Shown piece after piece: positions 1 to 6,636 of a stretch of 18,796 nt of DNA. The translations under genes were made by a program, and so were the position numbers. The notes under the pieces are model-generated. The model was not told the DNA's origin. It did not search any database and saw only the letters and a list, made by a program, of their open reading frames with translations. Where the stretch lies: assembly GCA_900767495.1 (NCBI GenBank), contig CAAFZH010000025.1, positions 1 through 18,796 of the forward strand, given 5' to 3'. How positions within the stretch are numbered: the stretch's first letter is position 1; each line of letters begins with the position of its first letter. This DNA is from Clostridia bacterium. GTDB taxonomy: Bacteria > Bacillota > Clostridia > Christensenellales > Borkfalkiaceae.

Positions 1-140
1 CTCTTAACGCTATCGCGTTGAAACTATCGTTTTTCGCATTTTTTATCAAAAATGCAAGTGCCTTATGAATACCGTCGCTTACAAACCCTTGCAAGCAAAT
101 TTGCTCGCTTGGCATTGACGCGATGACGCGGAAATTTAAC

Positions 141-254
141 TGTCTTTGCGAGGAAGCGTAGCGACGAAGCAATCTCCCGGGAGGGTGGAGATCTACGGAG
201 TATATGCCGCGTACTTTTTCAGGGGGATCGCCACGCTAACGCTCGCGATGACAC
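141..254. repeat. Inverted pair of GTCATTGCGAG-type interspersed repeats
   Basis: Positions 141-178 read as one repeat unit (TGTCTTTGCGAGGAAGCGTA, then GCGACGAAGCAATCTCCC). Positions 222-254 read as a related unit on the opposite strand (GTGTCATCGCGAGCGTTAGC, then GTGGCGATCCCCC). The two arms face each other across about 43 bases, so the whole element could fold into a large imperfect hairpin. The layout GTCAT, GAG, CGTAGCG, then ATCYCC is a widespread intergenic repeat style that I recognise from many uncultured Firmicutes. Its mobility or function is not shown here. An open frame running through it at 146-337 on the plus strand is an artefact of the repeat. Confidence 0.75.
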
Positions 255-268
255 TCTTTTTATTTTAC

Positions 269-297
269 GTCATATTGAGCGTAGCGAAATATCCCAC
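269..297 (+). repeat. Third repeat unit, GTCATATTGAGCGTAGCGAA type
   Basis: This unit reads GTCATATTGAGCGTAGCGAA followed by ATATCCC. It shares with the neighbouring pair the order GTCAT, then GAG, then CGTAGCG, then ATCCC, but it is shorter and its variable bases differ. It starts 14 bases after the inverted pair ends and lies in the same orientation as the first arm. Its position just downstream of the transporter stop codon means it would be transcribed as part of that gene's 3' untranslated region. Confidence 0.6.
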
Positions 298-329
298 CGA
301 AAAAGTATCGAATGATTGTTTATATTCAA

Positions 330-1196
330 TCAGGTAAAAATCGCCATACAGACCGTGCCTGCGGTTAAGAAAAATAACCCAAACCACGCTTTAAAGGAAA
401 GTTTTTCCTTAAAAACGATAAGCGAAAACAACACTGTGAGCAAAATGCTCATTTTGTCGACAGGCACTACCACGCTCACTTTGCCGTTGGCGAGCGCGTA
501 ATAATAGCAAAGCCAACTTAAAGCCGTTGCCACGCCCGAAAGAAACAAAAACGAAAATTCTTTAAAGTTTATCTCTTTAACGAGTTTAATTTTCTTACGG
601 CAAATTACAATAAGCCACGCCATAACGAGTACCACGCAGGTTCTTATTGCTGTAGCGAGGTTTGACGGGACGCCCGTTATGCCTATTTTAGCCAGAACAG
701 AAGTTGCCGCGGCAAACACCGCCGAAAGAATTGCAAATACGAGCCACGCCGCCTTGGTTTTGCCATCGCCTTTTTTAATATCGGTCATTAAGTAAGTACC
801 CAAAGCGATTGCCGCAAGACACGCGAGTTTTATATACCATAAGTCGCGCTCTTCCGAAAAAAGTACTATGGCAAAGAGTACCGAAAGCACCGCGCTCAAC
901 TTATCAACCGCCGCCACTTTTGAAACTTCGCCCAAAGAAAGAGCCTTAAAATAACACAACCAACTCGCGCCCGTAACAACGCCCGAGGCAAGCAAAAATA
1001 TAAGCGACTTTGGACATATTGCGGAAATTTGATTATATTCGCCCGTAATAAAAACGACTATCCACGCAAGAACGAGTACTACGGTAGTTCTTACCGCGGT
1101 CGCTAAGTCGGAATCGGTCTTTTTTACTCCGCACTTTGCAAGTATCGCCGTAAGCGCGGCGAATACTGCGGATAAACAAGCAAAAGTAATCCACAT
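330..1196 (-). CDS. EamA/DMT-family membrane transporter with two near-identical halves
   Basis: The protein has 288 residues and is almost entirely hydrophobic, with about ten predicted membrane segments in two five-helix EamA domains. Residues 2-116 align without any gap to residues 151-265. By hand I count about 58 identical positions of 115, with shared signatures LSAVFAA, LATA-RT-VVLV-AW, SG--T--SWLCY--AL and VDK-S. This is much closer than the halves of most drug/metabolite transporters and suggests fusion of two copies of a half-size EamA protein. The substrate cannot be told from sequence. The gene follows a terminator-like hairpin and has its own promoter, so it is probably monocistronic. 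The ATG at 1196 is preceded by GGGTGA as a weak ribosome binding site. Confidence 0.9.
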   Translation of the reverse strand: MWITFACLSAVFAALTAILAKCGVKKTDSDLATAVRTTVVLVLAWIVVFITGEYNQISAICPKSLIFLLASGVVTGASWLCYFKALSLGEVSKVAAVDKLSAVLSVLFAIVLFSEERDLWYIKLACLAAIALGTYLMTDIKKGDGKTKAAWLVFAILSAVFAAATSVLAKIGITGVPSNLATAIRTCVVLVMAWLIVICRKKIKLVKEINFKEFSFLFLSGVATALSWLCYYYALANGKVSVVVPVDKMSILLTVLFSLIVFKEKLSFKAWFGLFFLTAGTVCMAIFT

Positions 1197-1214
1197 ATTT
1201 TATCACCCGACGAT

Positions 1215-1243
1215 ATTGTATCACCGTTAAAAAATTATTGCAA
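1215..1243 (-). promoter_or_regulatory. Sigma70-type promoter of the EamA transporter gene
   Basis: On the minus strand TTGCAA (1243-1238) is followed after exactly 17 bases by TACAAT (1220-1215). Transcription would start near 1208, leaving a leader of only about a dozen bases before the ATG at 1196. The promoter lies directly after the terminator hairpin of the preceding gene. Confidence 0.7.
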
Positions 1244-1248
1244 CGAAA

Positions 1249-1277
1249 CGGGCGGCGTTTTTTAAAAACGCCGCCCG
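1249..1277 (-). terminator. GC-rich hairpin, likely terminator of the zinc-ribbon gene
   Basis: CGGGCGGCG (1249-1257) is matched by CGCCGCCCG (1269-1277), and the stem is extended by facing T and A runs to about 14 bp. It begins 15 bases after the stop codon at 1292. The bases that follow on the minus strand (TTTCGTTGCAATAATTTTTT) form only a broken U tract, so the intrinsic terminator call is likely but not certain. Confidence 0.7.
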
Positions 1278-1291
1278 AACCGTTTATTACG

Positions 1292-2767
1292 TTATTTTTT
1301 CTTTACGGCGTAGCCGACTATCGAAATAGCCACGGTAAGCAAAGAGAACACAAGCGCGGGTATGACGCCCGACACTCCGAATTTCATCCCTTCGTATGAC
1401 AACGACGAAGAGGAACCACTGCCGCCGACCTGCATATCCGTTTCCATAGCGACGTTTTTAAAAACCGACACGTCGTAAATATGGCAAATCATTACGGTTA
1501 AAACCGTAACGGCTAAAAATACCGACAATATAATGCTCGCAACGCCGCCGCCTTCGTTTATAGCAAACAACCGAGAAATTACGAACGGCGCAACTATAAA
1601 CGCAAGCGAAGATATTATCACCGAAATAAGTCCCGAGCGGTAAAGTTGCATTTGCCGTTCAAAGGTATCCGTCGTAGACGAAGGATCTATAGCCGCAGCG
1701 GCGATGACGCCGAGTTTATCCGCGGATATATTCATTTTAAAGGAGTTAATACCTTCGCGGAGGGTAAAGGTAACCGCCGCTTTCGCAGTGCAGATTACCG
1801 CCACCACCGTAAACGCCGTACCGAGCAATACGCTTGCCCTTTTAACAATTACTTCTGCGGAAAAATTCTTTTTACCGTCGGATGCAACCGCGCAAAGATA
1901 CGCCGCAAGTATGCAGGCGACGGAAAACCATACTCCGAAAGCAGTCGCCCCGTCGAACACGGTGCCGAATTTACAATTTATGGTCGTTGCCGAACCCGAA
2001 GGGGTATATCCCTTGATTGCCACCTTGACGTATTCGAGCGCAAGCATTGCCATGCTGCCCGCAAAATACGCGCTCACGGTAAAAACCGCCGCTTTAAAAT
2101 TGAATTCTTTTTTTTCGGTAAAATGTTTAACAAACGAAACCGTAGTTATTACCGCGCCCACGCATACGCCGATAAGCGTCAGCGACGCAATTATCGTACC
2201 GAACACCGCGCTTATGTACAAAGACGTAGCGTATTGTCCGCTGTATTCGGTCATCGATAACAGAGAATCCTGAATTTCGCTGTACGCGTCCCCGAAATAA
2301 TACCAGATTTTCTCACTGAGGTTTAAATCGAAAAGCGCGCTTATTTCGCTCGGGGCCTTACCTTTCAGATCGGCTTTAACCCCTATCAGGAACACGAAAA
2401 TCAACGCCATTAAAACGCCGAGCATTGCCGCCGACGCCGAAACTATTTTCAACGCTTTTTGCCAGGGCGCAACGTAACTGCCGTCGGTTGCGGCATAAGC
2501 CGCCGCTCTTTGGCGGGCGTCAGCGGGTTTGAACTTTATTTTGGGCGAAGGTCTGCCGCATTGCAAACAATAGTTGCCCTCTACGATTGCGCCGCACTCG
2601 CACACGACTTTACCGTCGATACGCGCGCCGCACATTTCGCAATACGCGCCTGCGTCGGTCGTTTTACCGCATGACGGACAAACTATCTTACCGTCGAGCC
2701 GCTTACCGCAATTCTTACAGTATACGGCGTTATCGGAATTTTCCGTCGAACAAAATTTACATTCCAT
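1292..2767 (-). CDS. Zinc-ribbon multi-pass membrane protein of unknown function
   Basis: This 491-residue protein begins with three consecutive zinc-ribbon-like units. They are C3-x2-C6 with C17-x2-C20, C30-x2-C33 with C43-x2-C46, and C56-x-C58 with C67-x2-C70. In the third unit the first knuckle is one residue short (CEC). After a linker at 71-103 come about eight predicted membrane helices, near 105-130, 183-213, 225-248, 276-296, 311-334, 379-402, 408-430 and 464-487. A Ser/Gly-rich loop lies at 448-457. The zinc ribbons should sit in the cytoplasm if the N-terminus is inside. I do not recognise a functional family beyond generic zinc-ribbon domain membrane proteins. The start is firm because AGGAGG sits just upstream of the ATG. 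The gene has its own promoter and terminator and appears to be a single-gene unit. Confidence 0.85.
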   Translation of the reverse strand: MECKFCSTENSDNAVYCKNCGKRLDGKIVCPSCGKTTDAGAYCEMCGARIDGKVVCECGAIVEGNYCLQCGRPSPKIKFKPADARQRAAAYAATDGSYVAPWQKALKIVSASAAMLGVLMALIFVFLIGVKADLKGKAPSEISALFDLNLSEKIWYYFGDAYSEIQDSLLSMTEYSGQYATSLYISAVFGTIIASLTLIGVCVGAVITTVSFVKHFTEKKEFNFKAAVFTVSAYFAGSMAMLALEYVKVAIKGYTPSGSATTINCKFGTVFDGATAFGVWFSVACILAAYLCAVASDGKKNFSAEVIVKRASVLLGTAFTVVAVICTAKAAVTFTLREGINSFKMNISADKLGVIAAAAIDPSSTTDTFERQMQLYRSGLISVIISSLAFIVAPFVISRLFAINEGGGVASIILSVFLAVTVLTVMICHIYDVSVFKNVAMETDMQVGGSGSSSSLSYEGMKFGVSGVIPALVFSLLTVAISIVGYAVKKK

Positions 2768-2806
2768 TTTTATTCCTCCTTTTTATTCGAACTAATGGCT
2801 AATACA

Positions 2807-2835
2807 ATTTTATATGATTTTTATAAGGTTGTCAA
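2807..2835 (-). promoter_or_regulatory. Consensus sigma70-type promoter of the zinc-ribbon gene
   Basis: The minus strand carries TTGACA (2835-2830), a 17-base spacer and TAAAAT (2812-2807), close to the housekeeping consensus. The start point would be near 2800, giving a leader of about 33 bases containing AGGAGG before the ATG at 2767. The -35 box begins only 7 bases after the rpe stop codon, and no terminator is visible between them, so some read-through from the upstream operon is likely. Confidence 0.8.
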
Positions 2836-2842
2836 TCGTTTT

Positions 2843-3496
2843 TCAAAATTTCTTCAGGTTTTCTATTGCGGCGGTGCGATCGGCGGAAGAGAATACGGCG
2901 CTGCCCGCGACTAAAACGTCGCACCCTGCCTCGGCGGCGAGTTCGGCGGTTTTATCGTTTATGCCGCCGTCTATTTCCAAAAGGCAATTATAGCCGTTTT
3001 CATCGATTATCCGCCTTATCGCCCTGCATTTATCCAGAACTTCCGAAATAAATTTTTGTCCGCCGAAACCCGGGAAAACGCTCATTACGAGTACCATATC
3101 GCACAGAGGAATTTCTTTTTCTATTTTTTCTACGGGCGTATCGGGGTTTATAACGAGTCCGCACTTTACCCCCGAACTTTTAATGAGTTTAAGCGTATCG
3201 GCAAGACCTTCGCCGCAAGCCTCGTAATGCACGGTTATATAGTCCGCGCCCGCCTCGGCAAATTTTTTGACGTAATTTTCGGGGTGAACTATCATAAGGT
3301 GGCAATCGAGCGGCAAAGACGTGATTTTTCTCACGTCGGCAACCATTTTTATACCGAAAGTAATGTTAGGTACGAATACCCCGTCCATTACGTCCATATG
3401 AATCATATCCGCGCTTTTAACGCTTGCTATCTCTTCGCCCATTTTCGCAAAGTCGGCGGAAAGCACCGACGGCGCGATTTTAACGATTTTTGCCAT
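2843..3496 (-). CDS. rpe: Ribulose-phosphate 3-epimerase
   Basis: Rpe interconverts ribulose 5-phosphate and xylulose 5-phosphate in the pentose phosphate pathway, in the cytosol, using a divalent metal. The 217-residue length is normal for the family. Visible signatures are APSVLSADFAKMGEEI at the N-terminus, HMDVMDGVFVPNITFG with metal-binding His and Asp, CHLMI, the phosphate-binding PGFGGQKFI loop, LEIDGGIN and GSAVF. In MSVFPGFGGQ the residue before Pro is Phe, where Asn or Glu is more usual. The start overlaps the end of rsgA by 17 bases, and the GGAG that serves it lies inside rsgA, which suggests translational coupling. Rpe follows RsgA in Bacillus as well. It is the last gene of the operon. 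Confidence 0.96.
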   Translation of the reverse strand: MAKIVKIAPSVLSADFAKMGEEIASVKSADMIHMDVMDGVFVPNITFGIKMVADVRKITSLPLDCHLMIVHPENYVKKFAEAGADYITVHYEACGEGLADTLKLIKSSGVKCGLVINPDTPVEKIEKEIPLCDMVLVMSVFPGFGGQKFISEVLDKCRAIRRIIDENGYNCLLEIDGGINDKTAELAAEAGCDVLVAGSAVFSSADRTAAIENLKKF

Positions 3497-4331
3497 AAAC
3501 GTTTTTCTCCTTTAATTCCTTATATAATTCGGTATATCTTGCATACCGCTGCTTACTCAGATTTCCGCTTGCAACGGCGTTTTTCACCGCGCAATCGGGT
3601 TCGCCTACGTGTACGCAGTCGGCAAAATAGCACTCGCGCGAAAGTTTGGCGTACTCGGGATAAGTTTCCTTTAACTTTTCGGGTGAAAGTTTTAAATCGT
3701 AAGCGGTAAAGCCCGCCGTATCAACTATTTTCGCGCCGTTGCCGCTCACTATTTCCGCCACGGTTGTGGTCTGCTTGCCGCGGTTGGTTTTCGCGCTCAA
3801 CTCGCCCACTCTGCCGTTATGTCCGAACAATCTGTTTACAAGCGAGGTTTTACCCACGGCGGACTGCCCCGTAAATACGGTAAGTTTGCCGCGAAGATAG
3901 TCGGCGAGTTTATCTACTCCCTCGCCGCTTTCCGCCGAAACGACGAATATTCCGCTTGCCGCCGACGAATAATTTTCGATGATTTTTTTTGCGGTTTCAT
4001 CCGAAACGTCGGCTTTATTCACGACGAATACGGCGGTAACGCCCGCCAAGACCGCGCCGGATAAAAGTTTATCGAACAAATAAAAATCTGGCGCAGGCGG
4101 ATCGGCAACCACAATAGCCAAACAGTCTACGTTAGCGACGCTCGGACGGCTTATCTTGTTTTTCCTTGGTAAAACGCCCGTAATAACGCGATTATCGGTA
4201 GTTACGAAGTCGCCCGTAAGCACCCCGTCCGACTTGATTTTTAAGTTGCCGCGCGCGGTGCAAACGTAAATTTCGCCCTCGGAATTTTCAACCGTATATT
4301 TGCCGGAATGTATTTTAATCACTCTTTCCAA
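3480..4331 (-). CDS. rsgA: Ribosome small-subunit biogenesis GTPase RsgA
   Basis: RsgA is a circularly permuted GTPase that checks late maturation of the 30S ribosomal subunit. After an N-terminal OB-fold come the motifs in permuted order: NKAD (G4, about residues 105-108), GQSAVGKT (G1, 155-162) and DTAGF (G3, 204-208). The C-terminal zinc site has C234, C239, H241 and C247, matching the family pattern. The stretch at 175-190 is the switch region, with conserved T182. The start is uncertain. The TTG at 4331 has GGTGA a few bases upstream, while a GTG at 4322 would overlap the rlmN stop in a 4-base GTGA junction and give a protein three residues shorter, beginning MIKIHSGKY. In Bacillus prpC and prkC lie between rlmN and rsgA; here nothing does. 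Confidence 0.95.
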   Translation of the reverse strand: MERVIKIHSGKYTVENSEGEIYVCTARGNLKIKSDGVLTGDFVTTDNRVITGVLPRKNKISRPSVANVDCLAIVVADPPAPDFYLFDKLLSGAVLAGVTAVFVVNKADVSDETAKKIIENYSSAASGIFVVSAESGEGVDKLADYLRGKLTVFTGQSAVGKTSLVNRLFGHNGRVGELSAKTNRGKQTTTVAEIVSGNGAKIVDTAGFTAYDLKLSPEKLKETYPEYAKLSRECYFADCVHVGEPDCAVKNAVASGNLSKQRYARYTELYKELKEKNVYGKNR

Positions 4332-5389
4332 AATAGTTCACCGTTTTCGCCGTTTTTAATATAGTTTGCGCGCAGTTGTCCGCACGCCCCGTCTATATCC
4401 GCGCCCATTTGCCTGCGCACCGTTGCGGAAAGTCCGCTTTTTTCAAGCGCGGCGGCAAATTCGTAGGCGTTTTTGTCGCCCGTGGATTTAAGTCCGCGTT
4501 CCTTAACCTCGTTAAGGCGTATAAGGTTTACGTGGCAGGGTCTGCCGCGCAACAGCCGCGCGAGTTCGTCCGAGCAGCGTTTATCGTCGTTTTTGCCTTT
4601 TACGAGCGAATACTCGAATATGTACCGCCTGCCCGTCTTTTCAAAATAATAATCGCACGCCTTTAAAATTTCGGATATTTTAAAGGATTTTGCAACGGGC
4701 ATAAGCGCGGCGCGCTCGTCGTCGAACGGCTCGTGAAGAGAAACGGTTAAATTTACGCTTACGCCCGAATCTGCAAGCGCGTACATTTTCGGCACTATGC
4801 CGCAGGTCGAAAGGCTTATATTGCGTTGACTTATGCCGATACCGTCCGCAGAAGATACGAGGTTTAAAAATTTAAGTACGTTGTCGTAGTTATCCAGCGG
4901 CTCGCCGCTACCCATAAGCACCACGTTGGTAACGGCGCGTTTATCGCCGAGTTTGCCGCCTATAAGGCGATTGACCGTGGTTATCTGCGCTAAAATTTCA
5001 CCCGATGTAAGGTTGCGGACAAGTCCGTTTAAAGTGGACGCGCAAAACACGCAACCCATACGACACCCCACCTGCGTGGAAACGCATTGAGTATAGCCGT
5101 ATTTATATTTCATCAAAACGCCCTCTATTACGTTGCCGTCGGAAAGTTCAAACAAAAATTTGCGCGTTCCGTCGGTTTTCGAGGTCTTTTCGCCGAGAAT
5201 TTTTACAGGCTCGTCGGCGTACTTTTCGGTAAGTTCGTTGCGCAGTTCCTTACTTAAATCGGTAAGTTCGGATATTTTTTTACCCGAGTGCAGACCTTTG
5301 AAAACCTGCGCCGCCCTGTACGGCTTTTCGTTTAAGCCGCAAAATAAAGTTTTAAGTTCTTCGAGCGAATAATCGTGCAGTATTTCCAT
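4319..5389 (-). CDS. rlmN: Dual-specificity 23S rRNA/tRNA adenosine-C2 methyltransferase RlmN
   Basis: RlmN is a radical-SAM enzyme that methylates C2 of A2503 in 23S rRNA and of A37 in some tRNAs. The [4Fe-4S] motif C-x3-C-x2-C is at C109, C113 and C116 in VGCRMGCVFCA. C102 corresponds to the conserved Cys seven residues upstream, and C336 in DGACGQLRA corresponds to the methyl-carrying Cys. The GSGEPLDN motif at 160-167 is the radical-SAM GGE-like strand. The 356 residues are full length. The ATG shares one base with the rsmB stop codon (TAATG), and AGGAG sits nine bases upstream inside rsmB, so translation is probably coupled. Confidence 0.97.
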   Translation of the reverse strand: MEILHDYSLEELKTLFCGLNEKPYRAAQVFKGLHSGKKISELTDLSKELRNELTEKYADEPVKILGEKTSKTDGTRKFLFELSDGNVIEGVLMKYKYGYTQCVSTQVGCRMGCVFCASTLNGLVRNLTSGEILAQITTVNRLIGGKLGDKRAVTNVVLMGSGEPLDNYDNVLKFLNLVSSADGIGISQRNISLSTCGIVPKMYALADSGVSVNLTVSLHEPFDDERAALMPVAKSFKISEILKACDYYFEKTGRRYIFEYSLVKGKNDDKRCSDELARLLRGRPCHVNLIRLNEVKERGLKSTGDKNAYEFAAALEKSGLSATVRRQMGADIDGACGQLRANYIKNGENGELFWKE

Positions 5390-6636
5390 TAAGACTTTCT
5401 CCTGAATTTACAAACGAAAAACCCCGCGCCGAGCGACAAATGCGGCAAAAAGGTTACGCCGAGAGCCGAATTTTCGTGCGGCAGTTCGCAGGAAAACTTT
5501 TCCTCGGTAAAATCGGGGTTTTCGCGCAAAAACTTTTGGCAGATATTTTCGTTTTCGGTTTTTAAAACCGAGCAGGTCGAATAATAAAGTTCGCCGCCGG
5601 CCTTTACGTACTTTGAGCAAGCGTTTAAAATTTTGCTCTGCGTATCGTTAAGCGACAAAATATCGCTCTCTTTTCTGTTGAGTTTTATATCGGGATTATC
5701 CTTTAAAACTCCGCTGCCGCTGCAAGGACAATCGCATAAAACCGCGTCGAAAGTTTGCGAATACTGCTCGTCTAGCACGGTGGAATCTCTGCAAACGACG
5801 GTGATATTCTCTTTGCCCATACGGCGGGCGTAGTCTTTAATAAGTTCCGCGCGGTGGGCGTGCAGTTCAAACGCGGTAACGCTTTGGAATTTATCCGCAA
5901 GGTTCACGCTTTTACCGCCCGGAGCGGCGCACGCGTCGAGCAGTTTTTCGCCGCCGCCGATAACCGAACATATAGCGACGCTGCCTATAGACTGAAAAGT
6001 ATATACGCCCTTATCGAAATCCTCGTTACGCTTAAAACCTTTTACTATATAGCAGTTTTCAAAAGGCGTTTCCCGATAATTCCATCTGCCTCTTTCGAGA
6101 TACTCCCTGCCGTTTACGCCCGCGTTAAAGCGCACGGCGGTAATCTCTTCGTCCGCGCCCATAATTTTTTCGGCTTTTACCTCGCCGTAATCTTTCAAAA
6201 GCGATTTTACCAAAAATTCGGGGTAAGAATATTTTACGGAAAGCGCGGAGATTTTTTCTTTCGGTAAAGGAATTTCCGTTTTTACGTACTTTCTTAACAC
6301 GGCGTTTACGAAACCCGCGTTGCCGCCCTTGCCCAACTTTTTAACGAGTTCCACCGCGTTATCGACTACGGCGTAAGGCGCGGTCTGCAAGTATTTTATG
6401 CAATAAAACGCCTCTTTTAAAATTATGCGCACGCTCTGTTTGGGGCGTTTGTCGCATAAAAATTTAAGCGCGTATTCAAACTCCGTATCCCTGTCCAGAA
6501 CGCCGTAGCAAAGTTTTACGGTATGCGCGCGGTTGAGTTCCTCTATCGGAGTGTCGGAAAGCGCGATTTTTAAAAACGCTCCGCCCGAATAGACTTTAAA
6601 AAGTACGCGATAAGCGTCGTATAGGGCGTTTATCAT
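5389..6636 (-). CDS. rsmB: 16S rRNA (cytosine-C5) methyltransferase RsmB
   Basis: RsmB methylates C967 (E. coli numbering) of 16S rRNA. The first ~125 residues form the NusB-like RNA-binding domain, with the family string AVVDNAVELVKKLGKGG-AGFVNAVLRK near 89-116. The Rossmann methyltransferase domain follows, with the SAM-binding LLDACAAPGGKS at 232-243, motif IV DCPCSGSGVLKDNPDIK at 302-318 (C305), and motif VI YYSTCS with the catalytic C355. An extra Cys at 303 replaces the more usual Ala or Val. At 415 residues it is slightly short of the common ~430-450 but complete. Its ATG overlaps the fmt stop in ATGA, and no strong ribosome binding site is seen, so re-initiation after fmt is likely. 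Confidence 0.96.
   Translation of the reverse strand: MINALYDAYRVLFKVYSGGAFLKIALSDTPIEELNRAHTVKLCYGVLDRDTEFEYALKFLCDKRPKQSVRIILKEAFYCIKYLQTAPYAVVDNAVELVKKLGKGGNAGFVNAVLRKYVKTEIPLPKEKISALSVKYSYPEFLVKSLLKDYGEVKAEKIMGADEEITAVRFNAGVNGREYLERGRWNYRETPFENCYIVKGFKRNEDFDKGVYTFQSIGSVAICSVIGGGEKLLDACAAPGGKSVNLADKFQSVTAFELHAHRAELIKDYARRMGKENITVVCRDSTVLDEQYSQTFDAVLCDCPCSGSGVLKDNPDIKLNRKESDILSLNDTQSKILNACSKYVKAGGELYYSTCSVLKTENENICQKFLRENPDFTEEKFSCELPHENSALGVTFLPHLSLGAGFFVCKFRRKS

Larger units (their letters stand above)
1..329. other. Gene-poor left-edge region with small palindromes and interspersed repeats
   Basis: No convincing gene lies between the window edge and the stop codon of the transporter. 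Positions 6-19 hold a small hairpin (AACGC, loop TATC, GCGTT). Positions 36-55 hold an 8-bp hairpin (GCATTTTT, loop TATC, AAAAATGC), and 94-105 is a perfect 12-base palindrome (AGCAAATTTGCT). Positions 141-297 are taken up by three copies of a short interspersed repeat, listed separately. One minus-strand frame is open from an ATG at 115 to the edge (38 codons), but it has no ribosome binding site and cannot be judged from this fragment. Confidence 0.6.

Noticed and set aside
141..297. CRISPR array
   Set aside because: Only three divergent units with mixed orientation and irregular spacing, and no cas genes.
314..331. GATTG/CAATC inverted repeat at the transporter stop as a terminator
   Set aside because: The stem is only five A/T-rich pairs and overlaps the stop codon; too weak to support.
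146..337. Plus-strand open frame of 63 codons
   Set aside because: It runs through the interspersed repeats, has no ribosome binding site, and its product is an artefact of repeat sequence.
1646..2273. Two long plus-strand open frames opposite the zinc-ribbon gene
   Set aside because: They are antisense to a well-supported gene with promoter and ribosome binding site; their products are of shadow-like composition.
3056..3709. 217-codon plus-strand frame opposite rpe and rsgA
   Set aside because: It spans two well-recognised genes on the other strand, and its translation (rich in Tyr, Phe, Arg and His) has no recognisable domain.
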